From contig CAMPDV010000536.1 in assembly GCA_946699065.1 (NCBI GenBank), positions 182,486 through 246,485 of the forward strand: DNA of 64,000 bases. Reading direction: 5' to 3'. The notes beneath the pieces are model-generated. The model searched no databases and was not told where the DNA came from. It saw nothing but the letters and a program-made list of their open reading frames with translations. Source of the stretch: Loxodes magnus (lineage: Eukaryota > Ciliophora > Karyorelictea > Loxodida > Loxodidae). Positions 36,441 through 48,515 of this stretch are shown in pieces. The position numbers were made by a program, and so were the translations under genes. Numbering within the stretch: position 1 is the first letter of the stretch; each line of letters begins with the position of its first letter.

Positions 36441-38395
36441 TAAATCTCTTATATTAGAATAGTATATACATTTAAAAATGTGCTAAATTTTACCATACTC
36501 TCCACACATACAGTAGGGATTATCAATAGGATAATGACAATCTTAAAAATCTTTTCGAAAACTATAAGATTGGGTTCTAAGTTTATATTTACTGATAATT
36601 TATTTTCTAAATTTTTTGTTAAATTTAGTGTAAGCAATTACTAGAAATTGGTTAAGATACGAAATTGTTCAGTATATATTTTAGTTTTTCATTCTCTTAA
36701 ACTTTTGAGTAGCTGTATTATAGAAATATTATTGTATTTTATCTCTTATATATTTAGTAAAAATTTTTTAATTTGTACTAATCTTTGAATTCTACAGGTA
36801 GATACTATAGAGATCTGATAATTGCTAAACTTGATCATAGCATTGAAATCCTTTTTTTCAGTTGGTAACGAAAAGAGAGCCTATTGTCGATGTTGGAAAA
36901 TCAATATTTTCTTATTTCATTTTATAATAGAATTAAAAAAACTTTATTGCCATAATGTGTTTGAAAGATAACCAGTTTAAATCTATGAAACATAACTTAT
37001 TTATGTGCTTAAAGTGCTTTTTTTGAAATCATTCTTATATTTGATTCAATTCTATTCAAAACTCAAGTTATTCCTCTCTGAATACACCATGGTACTAGTT
37101 CTCTCCATATTCTGCTTTAGGTAATGTAAAAAGTCTGCATAAAGTTTTAAAATGCCAAGAAATCACATTCTTATATCTCATAAGTTAAAAACAGCTTTTT
37201 CATTGCAACTAAATACTTGATCACGACTTCTCTACAATGAGAATTAAAATTCTTCTTCTAATGTAGCATTACATCTAAATATGTTACTTGTTCCTTTTAA
37301 ATAATTGGTTAATTAACTAATCATAAATTTAAATTTTATTATTTCTAATGTTTCTTTAAAATTTAGATTTATTCAGATTTGATAAATTTTATCTTTAATT
37401 GATTTTATGTAAAAATGCTTATCTTTAGCACGTTTCCGATAGTTATCAATTATTTGTTATATTATTCAAATTTATTAAGTTGTTTATCTGATTTTTATAA
37501 ATCCCATTTATGAAGGGTGAATCAAATTTCTCTAATAAATCAGATTGAATAATCTTTTTGTTAAAGCTTTATCATATAGTTTTATAATAATATTAATAAG
37601 AGAAATAGGTAGTCAGTTTTTCCAGTCATCTTTGATTCCTTTTTTAATATTGAAATTATCGCCAATATATTTAATTCCTAAGGGATTCTTCCAAATTTTA
37701 ACATATTATTCAGAAAAGATTGAAGAATTATTATCCAATATTATCCACCATATTTCAGAAATTCACTTTTTATTCTGTCTGAATCAGCTGATTTTCCGTT
37801 CGTAATTTCTTGTATTTCTTGTATGGTAAAAAGATAAAATCCTAATAAATATGAGAGTTGATAATTTTTAATTTCCTATATACTATCTTATATTTTATCT
37901 ATTTTTTAATTACTGAGAATTATATTATTTAGTTAGATTAAAATTTTTCTAAAAAATAAATTCTTCCATGACTCAATGGATTTATTTTTGATTTCTTAAT
38001 CAAAGTTCATTTAATTTATTATTTTAGGGTTTTTAATTTTCTTAGTATGTGAAAATATTTCTTTAGCATCTCCATTTAGAAGTAAAAGTTTCTTTTTTGC
38101 TTTGTTTTTTCAAAATTTCACAAATTAGAATTGAAGTCATTCAGAATGTCGTTTCACTTTTTCATGAATATTAGTTACTTATTAGTTTATTCTTCCAGAT
38201 ATAATGTATGCTTCTTATATACTGAGTTAGCCCTTTTAGGCCTAAATATTTCTTAATAAGATCTCGAGAAATTTGTTATAACTTGAGTCTGGAATAAAGA
38301 ATCCTAATGTTTAATCAGCATTGTATTAGATGTTATTTTTGATAAATTCATATTAAATTTCAAGATTATCTTAATCTATCTAAAAGAATTCTAGA
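36440..38395 (-). mobile_element. LINE retrotransposon copy, colinear, internally deleted
   Basis: On minus, reading 38395 to 36440: endonuclease-RT linker, RT motifs 0-2 (about 37810-37440), a deletion that removes motifs 3 to 5 (junction near 37440), thumb (37440-37010), then a decayed tail with LRTQSYSFRKDF and NPYCMCGEYG at about 36600-36500. Its upper end abuts repeat D copy 2 at the same AGATAAGTTTGCAG sequence as the LINE at 6345. Confidence 0.8.
37440..38395 (-). pseudogene. Reverse transcriptase linker and motifs 0-2
   Basis: It matches 5208-6170 in opposite orientation, including the A6 frameshift site before GIKDDWKN. The antisense ORF at 37545-37805 (plus) mirrors the antisense ORF at 5795-6055 and is not a gene. 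Motif 2 (PISLIN, then KLYDKAL) is readable. No catalytic Asp remains because motifs A and C are in the deleted interval. Confidence 0.78.
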
Positions 38396-38818
38396 TAAGT
38401 TTGCAGGAAAGATTCTAAATATTTTTGACGATTTATTGCATCTTATAACCTATTTATTTTATATTTCCTCAAATTCTTGCACATTTTCAATTAATCTCAT
38501 ATAAAATTAAGTTTTGTTTTATAAATCAATTTGCAGAAAAAATTTTCTTTTTAAGCTATAATATCATCTTATCACTGTTTATCTTATAAAAGAATTGTTT
38601 TAATAATTAAGTTTTTATCTTTAAATAATCTAGCAATTTTCAGTTGATATCATACTTTATGAATAAATATAATTACAATCTTTAAAACATTAATAAAATA
38701 GATAAATAAACAATAAATAATGACTATTTAATTAGAAAATGAATATGAAAACATTTTAATTTAATTTCTTGATAAGATATTTTAAATTAAAATAAGTGTT
38801 TAATCTTTTAAAAATCAT

Positions 38819-38833
38819 ATTTATTAAACCACT
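38819..38833. repeat. Target-site duplication, left
   Basis: ATTTATTAAACCACT, repeated with one mismatch at 39638-39652 on the other side of the LINE insert. D copy 1 has the site once, uninterrupted (about 6770-6784). Confidence 0.75.
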
Positions 38834-38869
38834 ATAGAACAATTTTAAAACCTAAGATAATTCCCCAAA

Positions 38870-39480
38870 ATAACATACACGAAATTAAACAAAAAATATT
38901 TGAAAGAAATAATTTGCATCTATAAGATTAGAAACCAATCTTACGCATTTCGAAAGACTCTGAAAGATCGAAATTATATTATTGAAAATCCTTTTTGTAT
39001 ATGCGGAGAATATGACACTCTCCAACATGTAATGGAATGTATATATTACATTGATATAAGAGAATGATTGGTCTCCAAAATTGGTTAATGTGATATTTTG
39101 AAACTAATAAATTACGATTAACTATATATAAACTCTTTTCCTAAGAAAAAAATAGAAATGGTGGATGAATAAATAAAAATATTCATTCAAATGTTTATCA
39201 AAAGGAGGCAATAATTCTATAGCAAGAGAAAGAAGAAGAGCAATACGAGAAATAATAAAAAGAAGCAAATCTAAGAATAGAAAATTTTAATGAAGAGAAT
39301 GAAGAATAATAAAATCAAGAAAACAAAGAATAAGATGTCCAACAAAATTAGATGAAAAATGATGAGGAAGAAGAAGATTGGAACGAAGAGGAAAACGATA
39401 GCGAAGATGAAGAAGAAGAAGATTGACAACAGAAAATAGAAAAAAATGAAAGTTAGCTTGAAAATGAACAAGAAAGGAGA
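38870..39480 (+). pseudogene. LINE ORF2 C-terminus with acidic tail
   Basis: The zinc-type cluster is intact, but the frame before about 38900 is cut by 5' truncation and the acidic tail appears in a different frame from the cluster. TAA and TAG serve as Gln throughout the tail. The acidic extension is not seen in the other LINE pieces here, so this may be a different LINE subfamily. Confidence 0.7.
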
Positions 39481-39567
39481 TACTCAGAAGAAAAAAAAAC
39501 CTAAACTAGAAAATTAGTTCTGAAGAGCAATAAACTTGATATATAATAACATTTAAAAACAATATAA

Positions 39568-39607
39568 TACCTTCAATTGGAAGAACATATCCTGAAAATT
39601 GAAGGTA
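39568..39607 (+). other. Stem-loop near LINE 3' end
   Basis: TACCTTCAATT (39568-39578) pairs perfectly with AATTGAAGGTA (39597-39607) around an 18-nt loop, 30 bp from the 3' end of the insertion. Some LINEs need a 3'-terminal stem-loop for recognition by their RT; this position would suit that role (inference). Confidence 0.6.
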
Positions 39608-39637
39608 CCACAAATTTTTTTAGTTAAATTAAATTAA

Positions 39638-39652
39638 ATTTATTAAATCACT
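39638..39652. repeat. Target-site duplication, right
   Basis: ATTTATTAAATCACT; differs from the left copy at one base. Confidence 0.75.
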
Positions 39653-41383
39653 TTAAATATTATTATGTTTTGAATATTTAGTATCTTAAATTAAAAATTA
39701 CTATATTGTATAATAACCAAGCATTTATTAAAGGAATGTGAAATTAAAAATTATAATTTAGTTGTCTAATAATTTAGCATATAACAAAAATAGTTCATTA
39801 TTAAGGTTGTTTATGAAATTGTGTACTATTAGCATTATTGGCTTAGTAGAAACTTTGCTTTTTATTATGCTATATATGTTTCTTTTTATATTGTACGAAA
39901 TATTTCCCATTTTTTATAGATATAATTATAATAGTTATTAACTTACACTTTGTATATTATTTTAATTAATACAAAAAATTAAAGCTTTTAACCTTTTTTG
40001 ATATAATCAAAACTATATTGATTTCTTAATTATTTACACTTTCATTTTGCTAATTCTTATTATTTAATATTAGAATATAATTTTATTCTTATTTTAGATG
40101 GAATATAAGATAATTTACAAGAAAGTGAAGATTTTTATAATTTTGCATATATTCAAATTATTTATATAGTTTACTAGCAAATGCTTTTATATGATAAATA
40201 ATCAATCTATTTTTTAAAAAGCTTTCAGCTTTAATAAAATAGCTTCATTAGAAATTCAAATTTTAAGATTAATAAATAAAATCAATTTTCTATATACATA
40301 GTAGATATATTCAAGTTGCTTAAAATCAGAAAGTTTATCTTTAAAGCTTTTCTTTTAATATTATAGAATGAGAAAAATTTTTAAGAGAAAAAATACTTAA
40401 TATAGCAATTTTTCTTAAAAACTTGTTTTCCTCTTCTAAATTAACATCTTTTCGCAAACTAAAAACAGATAGTTAGTCGTAGTAAGCTCTTTTCAAAACT
40501 CTTTTACTAATCTTAAATTTTTAATATTTTTATAATTATTATAATAAAGCAGAATATTTTTAAACTTGATTAATAAATTTTTGTTTCTATATTTTATATA
40601 GTTAGGTTAGATACATTATTTAGATCCTTGTTTAATTACTTTTTTTAGATTCTTTGTAAATTGGCCTAAAATTTATTATTACAGATGCATTATACCTCAT
40701 TTTTTCTACTTGATTGATCATATTTTTATAAAGAGATTTTTTAGCTCTTTTTAGATTAGTTATTTTTAAAATTCGTTATATCTATTAAAAAGGTAGTTTT
40801 AAGCCCTCTTATAGAAAAATTTTTAACTAATTTATTTCTTCCTAAAATTGTAATTTATTTTTTTATATTTACTTCTTAAAAGTTATTTAAAAAACTTTTC
40901 AAATCTTTTAAAATTCTATCCCTTTAAGAAAAGGATTTATCCATCCCGAAAATCTTTTGTAGCGAAAAAAGGATAATTTTTTCACGATTTCATGGTTATT
41001 TTATTATATCTCCTTTTTTCTTGAGATCCTTTTCATTTAAGTAAATTCTTATAATATTAAAGTTTTTTTAAAACAAATTTTTTCATTTACTAGAAAAGAT
41101 GTTCAAAATTAAGAATTGTATTTTTTCCAAAGCATAAACAATAAATGTTTTTTATAATTTCAAACATAATTAACCTTATCAAAAATATACTTTTAAATAA
41201 AAAAGAAAAAAAGTTTTGATGAAAATTTTTCAAAAAATTTTCTTAAAAACAAAAAATTTTTTTTTTATTTTACAGAAAACCATTTCAACAAAAAAAATTT
41301 CCAAATTCTATTTTAATATAAAATTTTTTAATTCCTATATTTTCTCAAAAATCTTTTATATTTGGAATTTTTTCTTGAAATTT

Positions 41384-42176
41384 TATTCCTATTTTAAAAT
41401 TTTTATCCCGAAATAATTAAATTTATTCCGTGCCGAAAATCTTTGGTAGTGTAAAACGCTGAGCAAAAAAACAAATTTTTTATTTTCATGAAATTTAAGC
41501 TCTAAGATTGAAAAATAATGATGAATAAAAAACTTAATATCAAAAAATTTTATAATCCAATCGGAAACGAAACATATTAAAATAAAAATAAAAATTTATT
41601 ATTGAACTTAAACACAAGAATAAACAAATTTAAATAAATTTATTAACATATAACTTAAAAAATTAAATTACCATCCAAAAATTCAAAATTTTTTTAGTTT
41701 TAAGTCTATTTATAAATTAAAACCCTTTTTTACATATTAAAAAAATGTATCCCGTCCCAGAAATATTTATCAAAAAAAGTTTTAAAAAAAATTCCTTAAA
41801 AAAAATTTAAAGATTTGTAAAATTAATTTCCAAATTTAATTTCAAAAACGATTTTAGATAATTATTTTCGAAATTATTTTAGAAACGCTTTTCTAAGAAA
41901 TTTTAAAAACTTTTTTAAAAATTACTTTCAAAATTTTTATTCCAATTTTTAAATTTTTTATCCCGAAATAAAAAAATTTATTCCTATTTTAAAATTTTTA
42001 TCCCGAAATAATTAAATTTATTCCGTCCCAGATATCTTTGGTAGTGTAAAACGCTGGATAAAAAAACAAATTTTTTATTTTCATGAAATTTAAACTCTAA
42101 AATCGAAAAATAATGATAAATAAAAAACTTAATATCAAAAAATTTTTTCCAAATCGGAAACAAAAAATATTAAACT
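41384..42176. repeat. Spaced direct repeat of a 0.2-kb block in D copy 2
   Basis: About 200 bp at 41384-41580 recurs at about 41968-42176. Each contains TTTATCCCGAAATAATTAAA, then ATCTTTGGTAGTGTAAAACG, and ends near AATCGGAAAC. D copy 1 has a single equivalent (about 8505-8712). The spacer between is A/T homopolymer-rich. Confidence 0.8.
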
Positions 42177-42755
42177 TAAATATTAAAATTTTATAATAAC
42201 AATAAATAATTAATAATTAATAATAATAATAATTAATAATAATTAATAAATAATAATAATCAATCATAAAAAATAAATAATAAAAAAACAAAATTTAATT
42301 TAATTTAATTTAAAATAAATACTTAATTAAATTTTTTAAATTATAATCAAGAATATTAACTAACTTTAACCTTATAAATAATATTTTAACCACTTCACAA
42401 AAAAAATGATAATTTATACTCAACTTGAAATTTTTACTAAATCTAAAAATAAATCCATAAAATTTTATAGCATAAATTTAAACTTAAACTTATTTCATTC
42501 TTTCATTTAACAAAATTATATTTTAAATATTTTTAAACATTATCATTTTAAATCAACATACCTCACTAATTTCTATAACCTATCACTCAACCTTTTTTTT
42601 AAACTAATAATATTTAACAATATAACAAATTTTTAATTAATAATTAAAAAACTTCATATAACTAAAAACATTATTAACATTAAACATTCATTTAAATGCA
42701 TTACCAATATCTTATATTTAATCGTAAAATTTAATTAAGTCAAATAGCAAGTTAC

Positions 42756-43839
42756 TCAAATCGAAACTCTCCACTTTCTTATCGTCTTGTCCCATCCTCC
42801 CGATACCAACCATCTATTATCAACACTCAATGCTATAGACCATATTGATCCTGTATGCCCTTATAAAGTCTATATACACTCACCCTTATCAAAGTTCCAG
42901 ATCTTGATTGTTTTATCATTTGAACCAGAAAAGATAACACTTGAATCAACACTTAACTGAATACTACGTACAACACCTGTATGACCTTGAAGAGTACGAA
43001 TACACTAACCAGAAGAGAAGTCCCATATCTTAATAGTTCTGTCCAGAGAACCAGATATGATATACCTATTATCCTTAGACACTATCACCGATAAAACAGA
43101 ATCTGAATGCCCAGTAAGATTTCGCACAAGCTGACCAGTCTAGAAATCCCAAATCTTTATAGTTTTATCCCAAGATCCCGATATAATATATCTAGAGTCA
43201 TAGGAGATTACTACCGATATAACATATGAAGTATGACCCGACAAAGTTCTTTGGAGATCACCATTGAGGAAATTTCAGATCTTTATAGTGTTATCGTAAG
43301 ATCCCGATACAATATAGCTAGAGTCTGGGGAGATTGCTACCGAGTTAACATAATCAGTATGTCCTGTTATAGTTCTTATGAGAGAACCAGTCTATAAATT
43401 TCAGATCTTTATGGTTTTATCAGAAGATCCTGACACTATACAATTAGAGTCAGGGGAGATTACTACCGATAAAACTTCAGAAGTATGTCCTGTTATAGTT
43501 CTTATGAGAGAACCAGTCTGGAAATTCCAGATCTTTATCGATTTTTCAGGATATGCTGAACTTGATACTATTCAATTCATATCACTTGATATGGCTACCG
43601 ATAAAACAGCTGAAGTGTCATAAATGGTCTAGTCTAAAAAATATTAAAGAAATACCTTTACTTTGGTCATAACTGATCTTGTTTATTAACTTTTAGTAGC
43701 ATAAGTTAGGCAGAATTTCATACTTAAAATGAAGTAGAGATATTTTCCCTAAAATGTGGCTTCTCGCTCTTAAGAGTTTTCTTAAAAAAATAATTTTAGC
43801 AAATTGCTTTTCTTTTTTCTCCGTTTGTTTTTTCTCCAT
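42756..43839 (-). CDS. Seven-blade WD40 repeat protein, copy 2
   Basis: Exon 1 from Met 43839, a 28-nt intron at 43634-43661, exon 2 to TGA 42756-42758, 351 aa, the same 1084-nt span as the other copies. Seven WD units. TGA encodes the conserved Trp of repeats 2 and 3 (about 43399 and 43272), and another TGA gives DMNWIVSSS in repeat 1. The C-terminus reads WRVSI rather than WRVSS. The standard-code ORF 43378-43623 on plus is its antisense shadow. As for the other copies, absence of frame-breaking indels indicates selection; the role is unknown. Confidence 0.87.
43634..43661 (-). other. 28-nt intron in WD40 gene copy 2
   Basis: Minus strand GTAAAGGT...TTTTTTAG; same place and length as in the two other copies. 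Confidence 0.78.
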
Positions 43840-45139
43840 TTTAATTTTTATAACTTACTTCAATAAATATTTAATTAAAATAACTCAATAAATTTTACTT
43901 ACTTAATTTCAATATAATTAAACAATTAAATTATTTATTAAACATACTTATAAATATCTTCTAAAACATTGATTTTTCTATTTTTGTCTTAAAACAAGAC
44001 AAGATATTAAACTAATAGTTTACAAACTTTTACAATTTTAATTATTTTATTTCTTTTTACTTTTAATAAAAGGATAAGTTATTATATCAAAAGTTTATAA
44101 AGAAGAATTATATCCTTATTATAATAACTTTAGTATGCATTTATTTAATTACAACTTATTTGTGCTTTAAATCAAAGACTCTTAATAAGAATAACTTATT
44201 TCTTTATAGACCCTTTTAAATAATAAATAAAATATTACAATTCTTTTAAAAACTATTGCTATTAATTATTACTTTTCACTTACATTTAATCCAAAAATTA
44301 TTTATTTAATCTTTTTACTAATTAAAAAATTAAATAAAATAAGTTTCTTATTAACTAGTTTGAATAAATATTAAAAAACATAAAATTATTTAAAACAAAG
44401 TATTTTTAGAATTTATAAGATAAACTCTTTTAATTGCCCACTTTCTTACTACTATTTAATTAAAACTTTTTATTTATAAAAGTCTCTCTTATAATAATAA
44501 ACTAATATAATTTATTATAATGTTGATTCTAAGCAAAATATATAAATGTAATAAATATAAGTAGTAGAAAGTAAATATTTAAACTAACTATAAATGGTGT
44601 ATCACTAATTTTATCTTACAATTATTAAATAGTAATATTTAATTTTATTATTAAAATAAGCTTTAATATGTTTAATTATGTCTATTAAATACTTAAAATT
44701 TTATCCTTTTAGCTTTATTAGTTATTAATTAATTTCTCTTTAATTTAGATATTAGATTAGTTATAATTAATACATTTAGATAACTTTCTCTTTTTATAGC
44801 AAACTAATATTATATTTATTATTTATGTTATTTTTGTAATTATCATTTCTAATTAATAATACCTAAATTATTCTAGATTATTTAAAGATAAAAACTTAAT
44901 TCTATTATTATATACAAATCTATATTATATTGCTAACACTATTAATACTCTCTTTCTTAAAATTAGTTGTTTGATATTTAAAAAATTATAAGTTTTTAAG
45001 TAAGAAAGCATATTTTTAATATCTTCTATTACTATTTTCTGAATTAATAGAAAGAGTAAACTTAACATAATATGTTTCTTTGTAGTATGAGATAATATAA
45101 GTATTAGATTAGCTAGTATAAGCTATTTAAAACTAAAAT

Positions 45140-45660
45140 TAAAGCCACAATAAATCCTAGTCTAGTTGACTTTAGTCATAAAATTTAAAAAGAATACAGT
45201 CTTTAGTAGTAATAAGAAAGTATTTAAATAAACATAAAGAAAGTGAGAAAAAAATTAAACCTACAAGATAAGAGTTTTAAGCTTAAATTGAAATTTATTA
45301 ATTAAAAGATTTAAGAATATCATTTGCTATCTAGAATGAAATAGCTGCTAAACTTTAATTTTTTTCTGAATAAATTAAAATAATCAATTGCAACCAAAAG
45401 GCATGCTTGATATTTAAAAAATATTTAAGTTTGCAAGTAGTTACAAATTGGATATTGAGCATGGTTTAACAAGTGCTTCTTAAGAAAAATAGAATAACAA
45501 AAGTTTTATAGAAGAATAAATATTATAGAATTCCACTTCTAAATAGAAAAAAGAAGTCACTAAAATTTAATTAATCAAAGTCTTAAATAAAAAAGCTGTG
45601 ATTAAATGAGAAATGTACATGTCCAAAGGGGTTGCCAAAATGTCTATTTTGAACTTATAA
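45140..45660 (+). CDS. Unrecognised coding-like region V
   Basis: Immediately after repeat D copy 2, plus strand. Readable pieces in ciliate code: RISFAIQNEIAAKLQFFSEQ (about 45315-45375) and FASSYKLDIEHGLTSASQEK with a Lys/Gln-rich continuation (about 45424-45620). The two pieces are in different frames, so there is a frameshift or a short intron between them. No catalytic motif is visible and the ends are not defined. It is convergent with region W. Confidence 0.35.
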
Positions 45661-45838
45661 ATCTAAGAATTGTCCTTTTGAAAAATTAAAAAAATGTAAA
45701 TCCTTCTAGAACTAGAATATTCAATGGCTTTTATAAAATTTAGATTGAAATATTCATGCAATAGCTCGAGATCTAAATTTTCGAAGTAGCATAATTTTAC
45801 ACACTCTTTAAGTTTTTCAATTTCTTGATTATCTTAAA

Positions 45839-47425
45839 TCAAAAATTTTCAGTTACGTTTATTTTTTATTCTCTTAGGAATATAAAAATTGCTGTTTTTT
45901 TCTCCAACTTTGCAATATCTTAGATTGAATTTGCTGCTTCATTCACTACACTATTCAATAGGCATAAATTTAAATCCCAAAACTACAGCATTCATACTTT
46001 AATCTCTTGAAAACATTATCAGTCTAATCCTTTAAAGCTCTATCTGCTTAACTTCCCTTTTCTTCATTTAGATCATACTACTCTATTTTGATTTTCCTTA
46101 TATCTTTAAGCTAAAATAAACCTAAAATATTAACTACCATAAAAAAGCATTAAAGCTAGATTTTATTTTTAAATTAGTTTAATATACTTATTAGCAAATT
46201 TCTTGTAAATAAAAGCTTAGAATGAAATATATAGTATATTTAAAGGTTTAATGTATCTTGTTAGTTTATTAAGATACATAAATAAGAAGTATTATACAGA
46301 ATTAGGCTATCTTTAATTAAAGATACTGAGTCTAGTAATCTTAATAATATATTAATTTAACTAGTAATGCTCCAATAAATAATCAATTAAATACTTTAAT
46401 GGATTTATTAACTCTGAGGCTAGTACTTTGAAGTTGTTTTTGGTCAGTTTGAACTAGCTTTCTTCTCTAATCATTTCAATTTACTGCTCATTGATATGTA
46501 GTTCCTCGCTCTTACACTTAGTTTGTCTTTCTTTAACATAAATTTTAAGAAGATAAACTGAAAGAAACTAAGCCAGCAACTAAACTATCTTAATTGATTC
46601 ATATAAGCAAACAGCTACTTTGAAGTTAAATCTACTTCTTAGCTTCAATATTGTAAATCTTCTAAAAAAGAATAATATGAAGTTGTCTATTTTCTTTTAC
46701 GAAAAGCTTTAAAATAAATTTATCAAATGTTTTTTGTTTTAAGCTCCAGATTCCACTTATTAGGTAAGTAAATGATATATATGTTCCTTAATCCTTAAAT
46801 CTTATAGCTTAAATTTATTATTTTTTTGCTTTTTTCTTCCCTTTTAAAGAAAGTTGCTTATTATCTTTTTACTGCTAGATTAAACTCCTCATTGTAGCTC
46901 TGAGACTAAACTTGCAATTTAAAAAATTGAAAGCAGGGAGTTTAAAAATTTTTTACTAGTCAACTTTACTTGGCAGTTATATTCAGCATGTTAAAAACAA
47001 TAGGAAACTCATTGAGATTCTTTAATTTTAAATATCTATCGTTGATGGGATATTCCTATACTTTTTTCTTTTTTTAATTCCTTTAGTTCAAACTATTCTT
47101 TCAAGAGTAAGAATTCTTCTAAACCTCTGATGGTTTTATCAGATAATCTTTAAACTATATTTAGCTTCTTTTCAAATCTACCAGTTTATATCCAACGAGG
47201 TCTGGATTAAAAGCTAACCGTCTATTTCGTTTCTATCTTTGAAGATGTGACTTTATTTTAAAGATTAAGTTTCATACTGGGAATGTTTTGTTTTTGGTAT
47301 TTCGTCTTTTTCTGTTTCTTTGATTTTATTCGGGTATCAGGCTTAATATTATATATATCAAAATATAGCGAAAAAACTTCCAAAGCTTGATTAGTCTTCT
47401 ATATATTTTTCTGTTTATCAAGCAT
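45839..47425 (-). CDS. Unrecognised long frame W
   Basis: Met 47425 starts MLDKQKNIQKTNQALEVFSL. With TAA/TAG as Gln and TGA as Trp the frame is continuous for 528 codons to TGA 45839-45841. The first 150 residues (SKKQKKTKYQKQN, DKTIRGLEEFLLLKEQFELK) and the stretch ERQTKCKSEELHINEQQIEM read as a soluble, charged, helical protein. The last third is more A/T-driven and less convincing. Upstream, another frame (MNSSKKYLKASNTSKREI, Met about 47615) could be an earlier exon. No family was recognised. The plus ORF 47572-47769 lies opposite that upstream piece. Confidence 0.38.
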
Positions 47426-48515
47426 TTCTAACTACAAAAATATCGCAATTCTAGCAATGAAGTTAAGTAGAAATCAGACAGCAATTTAATGTTCTCCGCA
47501 GCCTTCATCAAAGAGTTCAAAATTTTTAGCAATCCTTAGAGAAATTAACATCACTAATAAGAATCTCTCGTTTGGAAGTATTTGAGGCTTTTAAATATTT
47601 CTTAGATGAATTCATAGACAAAACCAGTCAAGCAATTAATGACAAATATAAGATTGTCCAAATACCTCGCTTTATCTTAATTTTAAGCTCATTCTTAGTG
47701 TCTATTATTTGCTTCATTCAACATTCTCTACTTTTTACTAAAATTTGGACTATAGAAATTGATATCTGACTCTGTCTTTTAGATCACTGTTTCTTATTAG
47801 AATAGAATTAAATTTTCATCTTGCTGACTTTTCTTTAATGTTCCTTTATTCACCATATAAAGATCTAAAGGAATTGCCAATAAACAACTTCAAGTAAGTT
47901 TTTAAGCTTCACATATTACTAGACTAGACTAAGGTTTTTATTAGATCTCACTATCTTGAATCTATTAAACTGATTGGTATTCAAACGTAGTAAGCTAATT
48001 ACACCTCACTCACTATAACTACAAATAATGGTAAACCTTAATATATTTAAAAGAAGTAAAAGCTTGTTATTTTAATAGCAACTTATTTTAACCTAAATAG
48101 ACAAATAATTAGATATTAAAGTAGCAAGGATATAAGATTAACAACCTAGCTTAATTAACTAATCACTATATCCTAATTTTAATAGCCTAGCATTATTATA
48201 TTACAGTTACTAAGACTATTAGCAACCCTTTATTTTAACAAAGCAGCTTATTAGTATTATATATTTAGTGCTTTAATGTAAAGACTATAAGAGATATACT
48301 TATAACATTTAAATAATTATTAACCATGTATCTTAGTAATAGCACATCTATATACTATTGTAGAACTTTTAATTTTATAGTGGAAATAGTTAATATGCTT
48401 AATTTATTATATTTTTGGTTATTAAACAATATAATGCTAAAAAGGCTAAAGACTTTTTTAAAAAAACTAATACAAAATTTTATCCTTCAAACAAATTCCT
48501 GGAATACAAATTCTA

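Larger units (their letters stand above)
38834..39637 (+). mobile_element. 5'-truncated LINE insertion in repeat D
   Basis: 804 bp present in D copy 2 and absent from D copy 1, flanked by an imperfect 15-bp duplication. Plus strand encodes RNQSYAFRKTLKDRNY and PFCICGEYDTLQHVMEC (CxC-x7-H-x3-C, about 38986-39030), the C-terminus of LINE ORF2, then a long acidic Glu/Asn/Gln tail (ENEEQQNQENKEQDVQQNQ, DEEEEDWNEEENDSEDEEEE) to about 39420 and beyond. It ends in a stem-loop and a TTAAA-type tail, as expected for target-primed insertion. The 39271-39471 minus ORF is the shadow of the acidic tail. Confidence 0.85.
38396..45136. repeat. Repeat D, copy 2, with LINE insertion and WD40 gene
   Basis: Colinear with 6346-11690 except for an insertion at 38834-39637 and an extra 0.6-kb segment around 41590-42180 that duplicates a 0.2-kb block. 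It ends where similarity to D copy 1 stops (45136). Confidence 0.85.

Noticed and set aside
39271..39471. Very hydrophobic minus-strand ORF
   Set aside because: Antisense of the GAA/GAT-rich acidic tail of the LINE.
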